From NCBI RefSeq assembly GCF_014648095.1, contig NZ_BMQL01000001.1, positions 248,001 through 312,000 of the forward strand: DNA of 64,000 nt, written 5' to 3'. This DNA is from Deinococcus ruber. GTDB taxonomy: Bacteria; Deinococcota; Deinococci; Deinococcales; Deinococcaceae. Under the pieces are notes generated by a model that saw only the letters and a list, made by a program, of their open reading frames with translations, ran no database searches and had not been told where the DNA came from. Positions 54,766 through 61,991 of the stretch are shown here, piece after piece. The stretch's first letter is position 1. Each line of letters begins with the position of its first letter. The position numbers and the translations under genes are program-made.

Positions 54766-55595
54766 ACATCAGCCCCGTGGCAGACGTGCGCGAGCTGATC
54801 GGCACGGCAGATGTGGTGCTGATCACGCTCGACAGCCTGCGCTTTGATGTGGCGGTGAAGGCGCTGGAAGGCGGGCGCACGCCCACGCTGGCCCGCCTGC
54901 TGCCGCACGGCTGGGAGGAGCGCCACAGCCCCGCCACCTTCACCTTCGCGGCGCATCAGGCGTTTCTGAGCGGCTTTCTGCCCACGCCTGCCCGCCCCGG
55001 ACGCCATCCGCGCCTGTTCGCGGCCCGCTTCGAGGGCAGCCGCACCACCTCGCCCGGCACTTTCGTATTCGACGAAGCCTATCTGCCGCACGCTCTGGCG
55101 GCACGCGGGTACGCCACCATCTGCGTGGGCGGCGTCGGCTTTTTCAACGGGCGGACTCCACTGGGAAGCGTGCTGCCCGCGCTGTTTCAGGAAGCGCACT
55201 GGTCGCCCAGAACCGGCGTGACCAGCCGCACGAGCGCTGAAGCACAGGTCGGCAAGGCGCTGGAACGTCTCTCGGCCCACCCGGATCGGCGGGTCTTCCT
55301 GTTCATCAATTTCGCCGCCACCCACCATCCCACCCGCATCTACGACGGCTCGCAGCACGAATCGCCGCAGTCGCAGCAGGCAGCCCTGAAGAGCATCGAT
55401 GCGGCGCTGCCACCGCTGCTCGACGCCCTGAGCGCACGCGGAACAGCGCTGGTCATCCTGACCGCCGATCACGGCTCCACGCACGGTGAGGACGGCTATT
55501 TCGGGCACCGGGTCGCGCACCCGCTGGTGTGGACGGTGCCATATGCCCAAATTTTGCTGCACGGAGCCGCTAGCCTGCCCACACCCCACCCATGA
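54762..55595 (+). CDS. STM4013 family hydrolase (alkaline phosphatase superfamily)
   Basis: The 277-residue protein has the superfamily metal motifs: VVLITLDSLRFDV at the start (metal Asp), HSPATFTFAAHQAFLSGFLPT where sulfatases have their nucleophile, and TADHGSTHGEDGYFGHR (Asp-His, then His). The sulfatase C/S-x-P-x-R signature is missing; a threonine in TFTFAAH is the likely nucleophile, as in phosphoethanolamine or phosphoglycerol transferases. It therefore may be a phosphodiesterase or phosphotransferase rather than a sulfatase. No membrane segment or signal peptide is visible, so it is cytoplasmic. Overlaps of four bases on both sides tie it to the ATP-grasp and radical SAM genes. Confidence 0.85.
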   Translation: MNISPVADVRELIGTADVVLITLDSLRFDVAVKALEGGRTPTLARLLPHGWEERHSPATFTFAAHQAFLSGFLPTPARPGRHPRLFAARFEGSRTTSPGTFVFDEAYLPHALAARGYATICVGGVGFFNGRTPLGSVLPALFQEAHWSPRTGVTSRTSAEAQVGKALERLSAHPDRRVFLFINFAATHHPTRIYDGSQHESPQSQQAALKSIDAALPPLLDALSARGTALVILTADHGSTHGEDGYFGHRVAHPLVWTVPYAQILLHGAASLPTPHP

Positions 55596-56914
55596 CCCAA
55601 CTTGCATCCATCCTGACCGCCTCGCCCTACCGGGCCTACACCTACGCCTATCCGCACAAGACGGCCTACCGCACGCTTGCGCCCGCCGTGCCGCTCCAGA
55701 CCGCCTGGGCACAGGAAGATAAACGCAACCTCTTTTTATACCTGCACATTCCTTTCTGTGAGATGCGCTGCGGCTTCTGCAACCTGTTTACCACCGTCAA
55801 CCCCGAGGAAACGCTGGAAAAAGCGTACCTGTCGGCGCTGGAGCGGCAGGCGCGGGTGGTGAGGCAGGCGCTGGGAGAAGCAGCGGTGTCGCGGGTGGCG
55901 ATTGGCGGCGGCACTCCGACGTATCTGGCTCCGGGTGACCTGGAACGCCTGCTGGACATCGTGCGAAATGTGTTCGGGGCGAATCTGGCGCAGATTCCTT
56001 CAAGCATCGAGACGAGTCCGGCCACCGTCACGCCGGAGCGCCTTCAGGTGCTGAAATCGGCGGGCATCGAGCGCGTGTCGATGGGCGTGCAGAGCTTTAT
56101 CGAGGCCGAGGCGCGGGCGGCGGGGCGGCCCCAGCGCACGGCAGAGGTGCGGGCCGCGCTGGAGCATCTGAGCGCCTTCAGCTTCCCGGTGCTGAATCTC
56201 GATCTGATCTACGGGCTGCCGGGCCAGACGCCTCAGTCGTGGCGCACCTCGCTGGCCGAAACCCTGAGCTACGCGCCGCAGGAGGTCTTTTTATATCCGC
56301 TGTACGTGCGCCCCCTGACCGGGCTGGCCCGCACCGAGCGCGAGTGGGACGATGACCGCCTGACGCTGTACCGCATAGGCCGCGACTATCTGCGCGAACG
56401 CGGCTACGAACAGGTGAGCATGCGGCTGTTCCGGCGGGTGGGGGTGGCGGGGCCGATGGGCGCACCCAGTTACGACTGCCAGACCGACGGCATGGTGGGC
56501 TTGGGCTGCGGCGCTCGCTCGTATACCCGCACCCTGCACTACAGCTCGGAATACGCGGTGGGACAGCCGGGCGTGAAAGCCATCCTGAACGAATACGTGC
56601 GCCGCAGCGACGCAGAATTTGCGGAGGCAGCACACGGCATGCTGCTGAACGCCGACGAGCAGCGGCGCAGATTTATTCTTCAGAGCGTGCTGCACGCCAG
56701 CGGCCTGAGCGCCGACGCGTACCATACGCGGTTTGGCACGCACTGGACGCACGATCACCCGGAACTGCTGGAACTGGTGACGCTGAATCTGGCCCAGCAG
56801 CGCGGCGACCTGCTGACCCTGACGGACGCGGGCTTCGAGCGCTCGGACGCCATCGGCCCCTGGCTGTATTCGGGTGCCGTGCAGCACAGGACGCAGGCAT
56901 ATGAGTGGCACTGA
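55592..56914 (+). CDS. STM4012 family radical SAM enzyme (HemW/HemN-like)
   Basis: The 440-residue protein has the radical SAM cluster motif in LYLHIPFCEMRCGFCNLF (CxxxCxxC, about residues 53-60). Its surroundings (HIPFCExxCxFC, then AIGGGTPTYL, VSMGVQSF, LDLIYGLPGQT) are those of the HemN/HemW family. The family HemW acts as a haem chaperone and HemN as coproporphyrinogen oxidase; STM4012 proteins are a separate branch without known substrate. It needs a [4Fe-4S] cluster and S-adenosylmethionine. Its stop is 14 bases inside the STM4011 gene. Confidence 0.93.
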   Translation: MTQLASILTASPYRAYTYAYPHKTAYRTLAPAVPLQTAWAQEDKRNLFLYLHIPFCEMRCGFCNLFTTVNPEETLEKAYLSALERQARVVRQALGEAAVSRVAIGGGTPTYLAPGDLERLLDIVRNVFGANLAQIPSSIETSPATVTPERLQVLKSAGIERVSMGVQSFIEAEARAAGRPQRTAEVRAALEHLSAFSFPVLNLDLIYGLPGQTPQSWRTSLAETLSYAPQEVFLYPLYVRPLTGLARTEREWDDDRLTLYRIGRDYLRERGYEQVSMRLFRRVGVAGPMGAPSYDCQTDGMVGLGCGARSYTRTLHYSSEYAVGQPGVKAILNEYVRRSDAEFAEAAHGMLLNADEQRRRFILQSVLHASGLSADAYHTRFGTHWTHDHPELLELVTLNLAQQRGDLLTLTDAGFERSDAIGPWLYSGAVQHRTQAYEWH

Positions 56915-57791
56915 CAGGGAAAGCACAGAGCGGCCACACCTGACCATCCACTACCGGGGGCCGCTGGGATCGTGCAATTACGGCTGCCCGTATTGCCCCT
57001 TCGCCAAGCGGAAGGCGACCCGGCGCGAGGTGCTGGAAGATTCAGCGGCCCTGACGCGCTTTGTGGCGTGGGCCGAAACCGCGCCCTTCACCCTGAGCGT
57101 GCTGTTCACCCCGTGGGGCGAGGCGCTGGCGTATCCGCGCTATCAGGCGGCCATCGTGCGGCTCAGCCACCTCGCGCACGTGCAGAAGGTCGCCATTCAG
57201 ACCAACCTGTCGGGCGCACTCGGCTGGCTGGACGCGGCGAACATCGGCAAGGTCGGTATCTGGGCCACGTATCACCCCACCCAGACGACCCGGCCACGCT
57301 TTCTGAAGCGCTGCGCCGAGTTGCGGACCAAAAATGTGAGCTTCAGCGTAGGGGTGGTGGGCGCACGCGAGCACTTCGCGGAGATTGCCGAGATGCGGGC
57401 CGCCCTGCCAGACAGCGTGTATCTGTGGGTGAACGCCTTTTTTGGGCGCAGATCGTACTACACGCCCGCCGAACGGGAGTGGCTGAGCAGCATCGACCCG
57501 CACTTTGCGCTCGATACCGTGCGGCACCGCAGCCGGGGGCAGGCGTGCGCGGGCGGGCATACGCTCATCAGCGTGGACGGCGACGGTACAGCCCGGCCCT
57601 GCCACTTCATCGGAGACGTGATCGGCAACATCTACGACGCCGATTTTGCCGCCCGCCTGTCGCCTCGCCCCTGCACCCGCCACGTGTGCGACTGCTTCAT
57701 CGGGTACGCCCACCTGGAAACGCTGAACCTACGCGGCACCTTCGGGGCGGGGCTGCTGGAGCGCAATCCGCTGCTGGGGCAGGGGCTCTGA
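56901..57791 (+). CDS. STM4011 family radical SAM enzyme
   Basis: The 296-residue protein (from ATG 56901) has the cluster motif GSCNYGCPYCPFAKRK (CxxxCxxC, about 23-30). A later cysteine-rich tail (GQACAGGHTLISVDGDGTARPCHFIGDVIG, then PCTRHVCDCFIGY) resembles the SPASM-type auxiliary cluster region of peptide-modifying radical SAM enzymes. That tail is the main reason to suspect a peptide or protein substrate rather than a small molecule. I chose ATG 56901, which overlaps STM4012 by 14 bases; an upstream TTG-type frame is open but unlikely. It ends the operon, and a long hairpin follows. Confidence 0.9.
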   Translation: MSGTDRESTERPHLTIHYRGPLGSCNYGCPYCPFAKRKATRREVLEDSAALTRFVAWAETAPFTLSVLFTPWGEALAYPRYQAAIVRLSHLAHVQKVAIQTNLSGALGWLDAANIGKVGIWATYHPTQTTRPRFLKRCAELRTKNVSFSVGVVGAREHFAEIAEMRAALPDSVYLWVNAFFGRRSYYTPAEREWLSSIDPHFALDTVRHRSRGQACAGGHTLISVDGDGTARPCHFIGDVIGNIYDADFAARLSPRPCTRHVCDCFIGYAHLETLNLRGTFGAGLLERNPLLGQGL

Positions 57792-57866
57792 GCTATAGGT
57801 TATGAGCTATGAGCAAAAACAGCGTGCTGCTGTTGCTCATAGCCCATAGCTCACGGCCCATAGCCC
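57790..57866. terminator. Long imperfect hairpin after STM4011
   Basis: CTATGAGCAA...ACAGC pairs with GCTGT...TTGCTCATAG, with further GAGCTATAGG/CCCATAGCTC repeats outside. The T tract is poor, so termination is likely through a big stem between convergent genes, or it is another repeat element. Confidence 0.6.
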
Positions 57867-57876
57867 CTGCCCCAGC

Positions 57877-58896
57877 TCAGCTCTCCATCACCGGGCGATA
57901 CTGCGCTGGGTCGTCGAATCCGGCGATCCAGGCCGCCGCCTGATGGCAGGTGGTGGTGCTGGGCGGCACGCGGATGAAGTAGCTGCGCCCGGTGCTGGGG
58001 CACTGCATATTCAGGGCCACCAGCGCTTCGTCGTCCTCCATCTCGACCCGCAGCAGTCGCCGCCGCCCGCCCGCGTCGGTGTCACGGTTCAGCTCGTCGG
58101 CACGAACCTCGGTCAGCAGGCGCTCGAAGCCGATACGCTCGATCTTCACGCGCCTCAGCTCGATATTGGGCGTCTTCAGGGCGTCCAGGCCGCTCAGCCG
58201 TTCCGGATGAAAGGCGATCACCTCATCGATTCGCACGTCGTTCCAGCGCAGCGGCGTGACCATGCCCGGCGGCAGACTCTCCAGCCCGCTGTTTGCCAAT
58301 TCGATCCAGCTGGTGACACGCAGATCGGCGGGCAGTTCGCGCAGATTCGGGCAGTCGCGCAGATCGAGCTGAGCAATCGGCCCCAGGCCATGCGGCAGGC
58401 TCGCCAGATTCGTGCCGCGCACATTCAGGTGCCCGAAGCGCACGTTCAGGCTCGCGGGCAACTCGCGCAGGCCGGTGCAGCCGCTCAGGTTCAGGGTATT
58501 GACGCACAGTCCTTCCGGCAGTTCGCGCAGGGCCGTGCAGCCGCTCAGGTTCAGCGTGCCGACGCGCAGATGGGCGGGCAACTCGGTGAGCTGAGTGCAG
58601 CCGCTCAGATCGACATGCAGCGTGAAGCTGTCCACCAGCGCAGGCAGGCGGCGAATGTGGGTGCCGCTGGCGTTCAGCAGCGTCACGTCCAGACCTTCCG
58701 GCAGCGCGTGCAGGTTGGTGCAGCCGCTCACATCGAGGTCGGGGCAGCTCAGGTCGGCAGGCAGACGGGTCAGCGCCGCATTGCCCGAAAATTTCAGCGG
58801 CCCGCCCACGCTCAGACCCGCCGGAGCATGGCCTTGCAGAATCAGGGTGTGAATGTCCTGCATCAGCGCCGAAGCCGTCATGGGTGCGCCGCTCAT
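57877..58896 (-). CDS. Cys/Leu solenoid protein with DUF6745-like C terminus
   Basis: The 339-residue protein consists of about ten repeats of the form LNLSGCTxLRELPxxLxV, a leucine-rich-repeat-like solenoid with a conserved cysteine in each turn (residues about 30-215). The last 120 residues (ERIGFERLLTEVRADELNRD then SYFIRVPPSTTTCHQAAAWIAGF) resemble the end of DUF6745 proteins. No signal peptide is present. Its start overlaps the preceding stop by one base, so it is coupled to the 98-residue gene. It is convergent with the STM4011 operon, and LRR-like proteins occur on both sides of this border. Confidence 0.75.
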   Translation of the reverse strand: MSGAPMTASALMQDIHTLILQGHAPAGLSVGGPLKFSGNAALTRLPADLSCPDLDVSGCTNLHALPEGLDVTLLNASGTHIRRLPALVDSFTLHVDLSGCTQLTELPAHLRVGTLNLSGCTALRELPEGLCVNTLNLSGCTGLRELPASLNVRFGHLNVRGTNLASLPHGLGPIAQLDLRDCPNLRELPADLRVTSWIELANSGLESLPPGMVTPLRWNDVRIDEVIAFHPERLSGLDALKTPNIELRRVKIERIGFERLLTEVRADELNRDTDAGGRRRLLRVEMEDDEALVALNMQCPSTGRSYFIRVPPSTTTCHQAAAWIAGFDDPAQYRPVMES

Positions 58897-59192
58897 CAGT
58901 CGACCACGCGCACGATGCCCCTGGGCGTGTATTCGCGCTGCATCCAGACCTTGTAGAACCCGGCAGGCAGCGGAATGGTGGCGTGTTCCTCGTGAATCAG
59001 GGTGCTGGGGGCCGACAGTGCCAGATACAGTTCGTCGCCCGCCGTATAAAGCTGCGTGTGCTGCACCTCGCGGATGCGGTGGCTGTGCCCTGTGACTTCG
59101 CCGTAAGCCAGAGCGTTGCCGGGGCGCGGCTGGGCCACAGCGGGCAGCGTCTGAATAGCCTGAATGAGCACGTCACCGTGTCTGAAGAGCAT
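58896..59192 (-). CDS. Small conserved protein paired with the solenoid gene (98 aa)
   Basis: The protein begins MLFRHGDVLIQAIQTLP. It has a beta-rich body with LAYGEVTGHSHRI, the His-rich STLIHEEHATIPLPAG and QREYTPRGIVRVV. The conserved His and Glu residues could bind a metal. It looks like a compact beta-barrel or cupin-like fold, but no name is justified. It carries the strongest ribosome site in the region (AAGGAGG, four bases before ATG 59192) and a promoter-like TGACAG and TATGCT upstream. Translation runs into the solenoid gene through a TGATG overlap, so the two act together. Confidence 0.75.
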   Translation of the reverse strand: MLFRHGDVLIQAIQTLPAVAQPRPGNALAYGEVTGHSHRIREVQHTQLYTAGDELYLALSAPSTLIHEEHATIPLPAGFYKVWMQREYTPRGIVRVVD

Positions 59193-59334
59193 ATTTCCTC
59201 CTTCTTGTTACGTACACAGCATAACATTTTTGGTGAGTTCTGTCACCCTTGCAGCCTGCGGGCTAAAGGGCGTATGAACTTCTGTGTCTGCTCTGGCACA
59301 CAGCAGCGCGGGGCGGCGGTGTTAGGGTTGCCGC

Positions 59335-60078
59335 ATGAAGATCAGCGAACATGTATCGGTTCTCGCACTCGAAGCCAACCTCATGATGGGCCGGGGAGTG
59401 CTGAACGTGGCGCTCATCCATGATCCCGTCCACGGCGCGACGCTGGTGGATACCGGCACGCCGAATCTGCTGCCCACCATCGAAGCGGCGCTGCAACAGG
59501 AGGGCGTGCAACTGTCCGACATCAAACGGGTGATCGTGACGCACCACGACCTCGACCACATCGGCTCGCTGGAAGCCGTGGTGAAGGCAACCGGAGCCGA
59601 AGTGCTGACGAGCGAACTGGAGATTCCGTATGTGCAGGAGGGGAAGCGTGCTCAGAAGATGCCGCCCGCCGACAAGGTGGATGAAGTGATGGGTCACCTG
59701 CCCGAACCCGTGCGCGAGATGGTCAAGAACATGCCGGGCGTGCACGTGAAGGTGGACCGCGTGCTGCAAGACGGCGAAGTGCTCGACATCGCGGGCGGGG
59801 TGCGGGTGGTGTTCACGCCGGGTCATACCGTAGGCCACCTGAGCCTGTACGTCGAGCAGGACGGCGTGCTGATCTCCGGCGACGCTCTGACCAGCGCAGA
59901 CGGCGAGCTGAAGGGGCCATCGGCGCAGAACACCCCCGACATGCCCGAAGCGATCAAAAGCGTGCAGAAGCTGGCGCAGTTGCCCGCCCAGAAGGTGCTG
60001 ACGTATCACGGCGGCGTGGTCGATCAGGACGCTGCCCTGCAACTGAACCGGGTGGCGGCGGTCATCGAAACAGCCTGA
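59335..60078 (+). CDS. MBL-fold metallo-hydrolase
   Basis: The 247-residue protein has the metallo-beta-lactamase fold signature VTHHDLDHIGSL (HxHxDH variant with Thr before, about 71-80). FTPGHTVGHLSLYV (about 160) supplies the next zinc histidine, followed by ISGDAL (bridging Asp) and TYHGG (last His). The family includes glyoxalase II, lactonases and nucleases; nothing selects one. A TAGGGT box (59323-59328) six bases before ATG 59335 suggests a leaderless mRNA. Divergent from the small solenoid-partner gene. Confidence 0.9.
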   Translation: MKISEHVSVLALEANLMMGRGVLNVALIHDPVHGATLVDTGTPNLLPTIEAALQQEGVQLSDIKRVIVTHHDLDHIGSLEAVVKATGAEVLTSELEIPYVQEGKRAQKMPPADKVDEVMGHLPEPVREMVKNMPGVHVKVDRVLQDGEVLDIAGGVRVVFTPGHTVGHLSLYVEQDGVLISGDALTSADGELKGPSAQNTPDMPEAIKSVQKLAQLPAQKVLTYHGGVVDQDAALQLNRVAAVIETA

Positions 60079-60087
60079 GCAACTGCT

Positions 60088-60714
60088 CTACAGCAGATGC
60101 CCCGCGTCGGCCAGCCGGATGACCTCCGGTTGGCCGCTTTCGTTCCAGACGAGTTCGGTAACCGCTGTGTTCTCGTGGTGGTGCGTGTCTGAGAGCCAGG
60201 TTTCACGCGGGTCGAGTTCCAGCAGCTTGGACAGGATCGCTACCAGCGCCGCGCCGTGCGACACGATCAGCACCGTTTCGCACGCCTGCGGCAGCACCCC
60301 CACCAGCGCCCTGTGAAAGCGCTCGCCCACGCCTGCCAGCGATTCTCCACCGGGAAAGCCAAACTGCCCGTCCGGGGCGGTCATTTCGTGCAGAAACTCG
60401 GTCATGTGCGCGTAGGGGCGGCCCGCGAACGCGCCCGTGTCGATCTCGTGAATGTCGTTCAGCACTTGCAGCGGCACACCGAGCGCGTCCGCGATGGCCT
60501 GAGCGGTCTGCTGCGCCCGCAGATACGTACTGGCATACACGCGGGGGCGGGGCAGATTCAATGCCTTCAGGCTGTGCGCCAGCTTCTGCGCCTGCTGAAA
60601 GCCCTCTGCGTTCAGCGGCGACTGCCCACCCTCCGGGCCGCGAAACACCCGCGAAACGTTGTTGTCGGTTTCTCCATGACGGATGAGGATAAGGCGGGCG
60701 GGGTCGGGCATCAT
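60088..60714 (-). CDS. Histidine phosphatase family protein
   Basis: The 208-residue protein begins with LILIRHGETDNN, the RHG nucleophile motif of the phosphoglycerate-mutase-like superfamily. VYASTYLRAQQTAQAI, HEIDTGAFAGRP and the second histidine in LIVSHGAAL follow. It dephosphorylates a small molecule or protein; the lack of cofactor-dependent mutase inserts makes a phosphatase likelier. TAAGCT six bases before ATG 60714 implies a leaderless start. It is convergent with the MBL-fold gene. Confidence 0.92.
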   Translation of the reverse strand: MMPDPARLILIRHGETDNNVSRVFRGPEGGQSPLNAEGFQQAQKLAHSLKALNLPRPRVYASTYLRAQQTAQAIADALGVPLQVLNDIHEIDTGAFAGRPYAHMTEFLHEMTAPDGQFGFPGGESLAGVGERFHRALVGVLPQACETVLIVSHGAALVAILSKLLELDPRETWLSDTHHHENTAVTELVWNESGQPEVIRLADAGHLL

Positions 60715-60743
60715 CTCGCCAGCTTACCCGCCCGGAAGGGGTG

Positions 60744-61733
60744 TCAGCGTCGGCTGCCCTGCCCGCGCGTCTTCCACACGCTCACCAGCACGCCACCTGC
60801 CAGCAGGGCCAGGGTCACGCTCAGGCTGATGGCCGGATCGAGCTTGCCCCACAGCTGCGCGTAAAAGATCTTGAGTCCGATGAAGACCAGCACCAGCGAC
60901 AGCGCGACCTTCAGAGAGGCGAATTTGTGAACGAGGGCGGCAAGAGCGAAGTACAGTGCCCGCAGGCCGAGGACAGCGAAGATGTTCGACGTGTACACCA
61001 GAAACGGGTCCTGCGTGATGGCGAAGATCGCCGGAATCGAATCGACCGCGAAGATCAGGTCGGCAGCCTCGACCATGATCAGGGCCAGCAGCAGCGGTGT
61101 GGCGAAGGTTTTCAGCTGGCTGCCCACAGGCTTCTTCACCGTGAAGCGCTCGCCGTGCAGTTCGTCGGTGATGGGCAGACGCCGCTTCATCCAGATCGGC
61201 AGTCTGTTTTTGGAGAAATCGTGGTCGTCGTCTCCGCCGCGCAGCATCTTGAGGCCGGTGTACAGCAGAAAAGCGCCGAAAATCCACAGAATCCAGTCGA
61301 ACTCGCTGACCAGCGCAGTTCCCAGCCCGATCATGACGCCGCGCAGCAGCAACACCCCCAGAATGCCCCACAGCAGCACCCGGCGCTGAAGTCGCTCTGG
61401 AATGGCAAAGAAGCCGAAAATCAGGCTGATGACGAAGACGTTATCGAGTGCCAACGCTTTTTCCAGTGCGAAGCCGGTAAAGAACTGCATCCCCGACTCT
61501 CGGCCCAGTGTGGCCCACACCCATGCTCCGAACACGCCCGCCACGGCGATATAGCCAGCACTCAGCAGCAGGCTCTGGCGCACGCCCATGCCCGGTGAGT
61601 CGGCTGAATTCGCGCCCCTGCGCCGCCGTTCCAGCACGCCCAGATCGAAGGCCAACACCACTGCCACCACCGCCAGAAAGCTCAGCCACATCCAAGCGGG
61701 TTTGCCCAGCCAGTCCATCATCAAGAATTCCAT
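60744..61733 (-). CDS. TerC family integral membrane protein
   Basis: The 329-residue protein has about eight membrane segments with the TerC acidic motifs inside them: ALEKALALDNVFVISLIF and IMVEAADLIFAVDSIPAIFAI. These glutamates and aspartates form a metal path. TerC proteins move Mn2+ or Ca2+ outward or load metals onto secreted enzymes. A yybP-ykoY manganese riboswitch sits directly upstream, so Mn2+ is probably the ligand. ATG 61733 is chosen because GGGGA lies five bases upstream; ATG 61745 is also open. High internal Mn is central to Deinococcus radiation resistance, so a Mn exporter or metallation factor is of interest. Confidence 0.93.
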   Translation of the reverse strand: MEFLMMDWLGKPAWMWLSFLAVVAVVLAFDLGVLERRRRGANSADSPGMGVRQSLLLSAGYIAVAGVFGAWVWATLGRESGMQFFTGFALEKALALDNVFVISLIFGFFAIPERLQRRVLLWGILGVLLLRGVMIGLGTALVSEFDWILWIFGAFLLYTGLKMLRGGDDDHDFSKNRLPIWMKRRLPITDELHGERFTVKKPVGSQLKTFATPLLLALIMVEAADLIFAVDSIPAIFAITQDPFLVYTSNIFAVLGLRALYFALAALVHKFASLKVALSLVLVFIGLKIFYAQLWGKLDPAISLSVTLALLAGGVLVSVWKTRGQGSRR

Positions 61734-61767
61734 TGCGTTCCCCATGACCGCGCAGACGGGCGGGCAT

Positions 61768-61890
61768 AAAAAAAGACCCGACACGCCTGTTCGCGTGCCG
61801 AGTCTTGCCGCTTACCGTGTGCGCCGGGGCTGCTGTCGCAGTCCGTCCTGACGACGCACACGCCCACGTCTGTGGGGGGCTACTCCCTCG
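61768..61890 (-). promoter_or_regulatory. yybP-ykoY manganese riboswitch with terminator
   Basis: Read on the minus strand it holds GGGAGTAGC (about 61887-61879), the GTCGTCAGGACG core and GGCAAGACT (about 61809-61801). These are conserved elements of the yybP-ykoY class. The last element pairs into a strong terminator, GACTCGGCACGC...GCGTGTCGGGTC followed by TTTTTT (61806-61768). Mn2+ would favour read-through into terC. Confidence 0.88.
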
Positions 61891-61900
61891 TTGCAACCAA

Positions 61901-61917
61901 TGTACGAAAGGCGTACA
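61901..61917. promoter_or_regulatory. Inverted repeat between terC and uvrC
   Basis: TGTACG-AAAGG-CGTACA is a perfect 6-bp inverted repeat located upstream of the terC riboswitch and 75 bases before uvrC. It may be an operator for either gene. Confidence 0.3.
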
Positions 61918-61979
61918 CCACGCTGCCTGAAGGGAATGTTTATGCTCGTCACCTCACCCTCTGTATTTCGCTCAGGGCG

Positions 61980-61985
61980 TAAACT
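61980..61985 (+). promoter_or_regulatory. Candidate -10 box of uvrC
   Basis: TAAACT six bases before the GTG start. No good -35 hexamer is seen at 17 bases. Confidence 0.45.
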
Positions 61986-61991
61986 GAGCGG

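Noticed and set aside
54762..55595. Formylglycine sulfatase matured by the neighbouring radical SAM enzymes
   Set aside because: The C/S-x-P-x-R motif needed for formylglycine is missing in STM4013.
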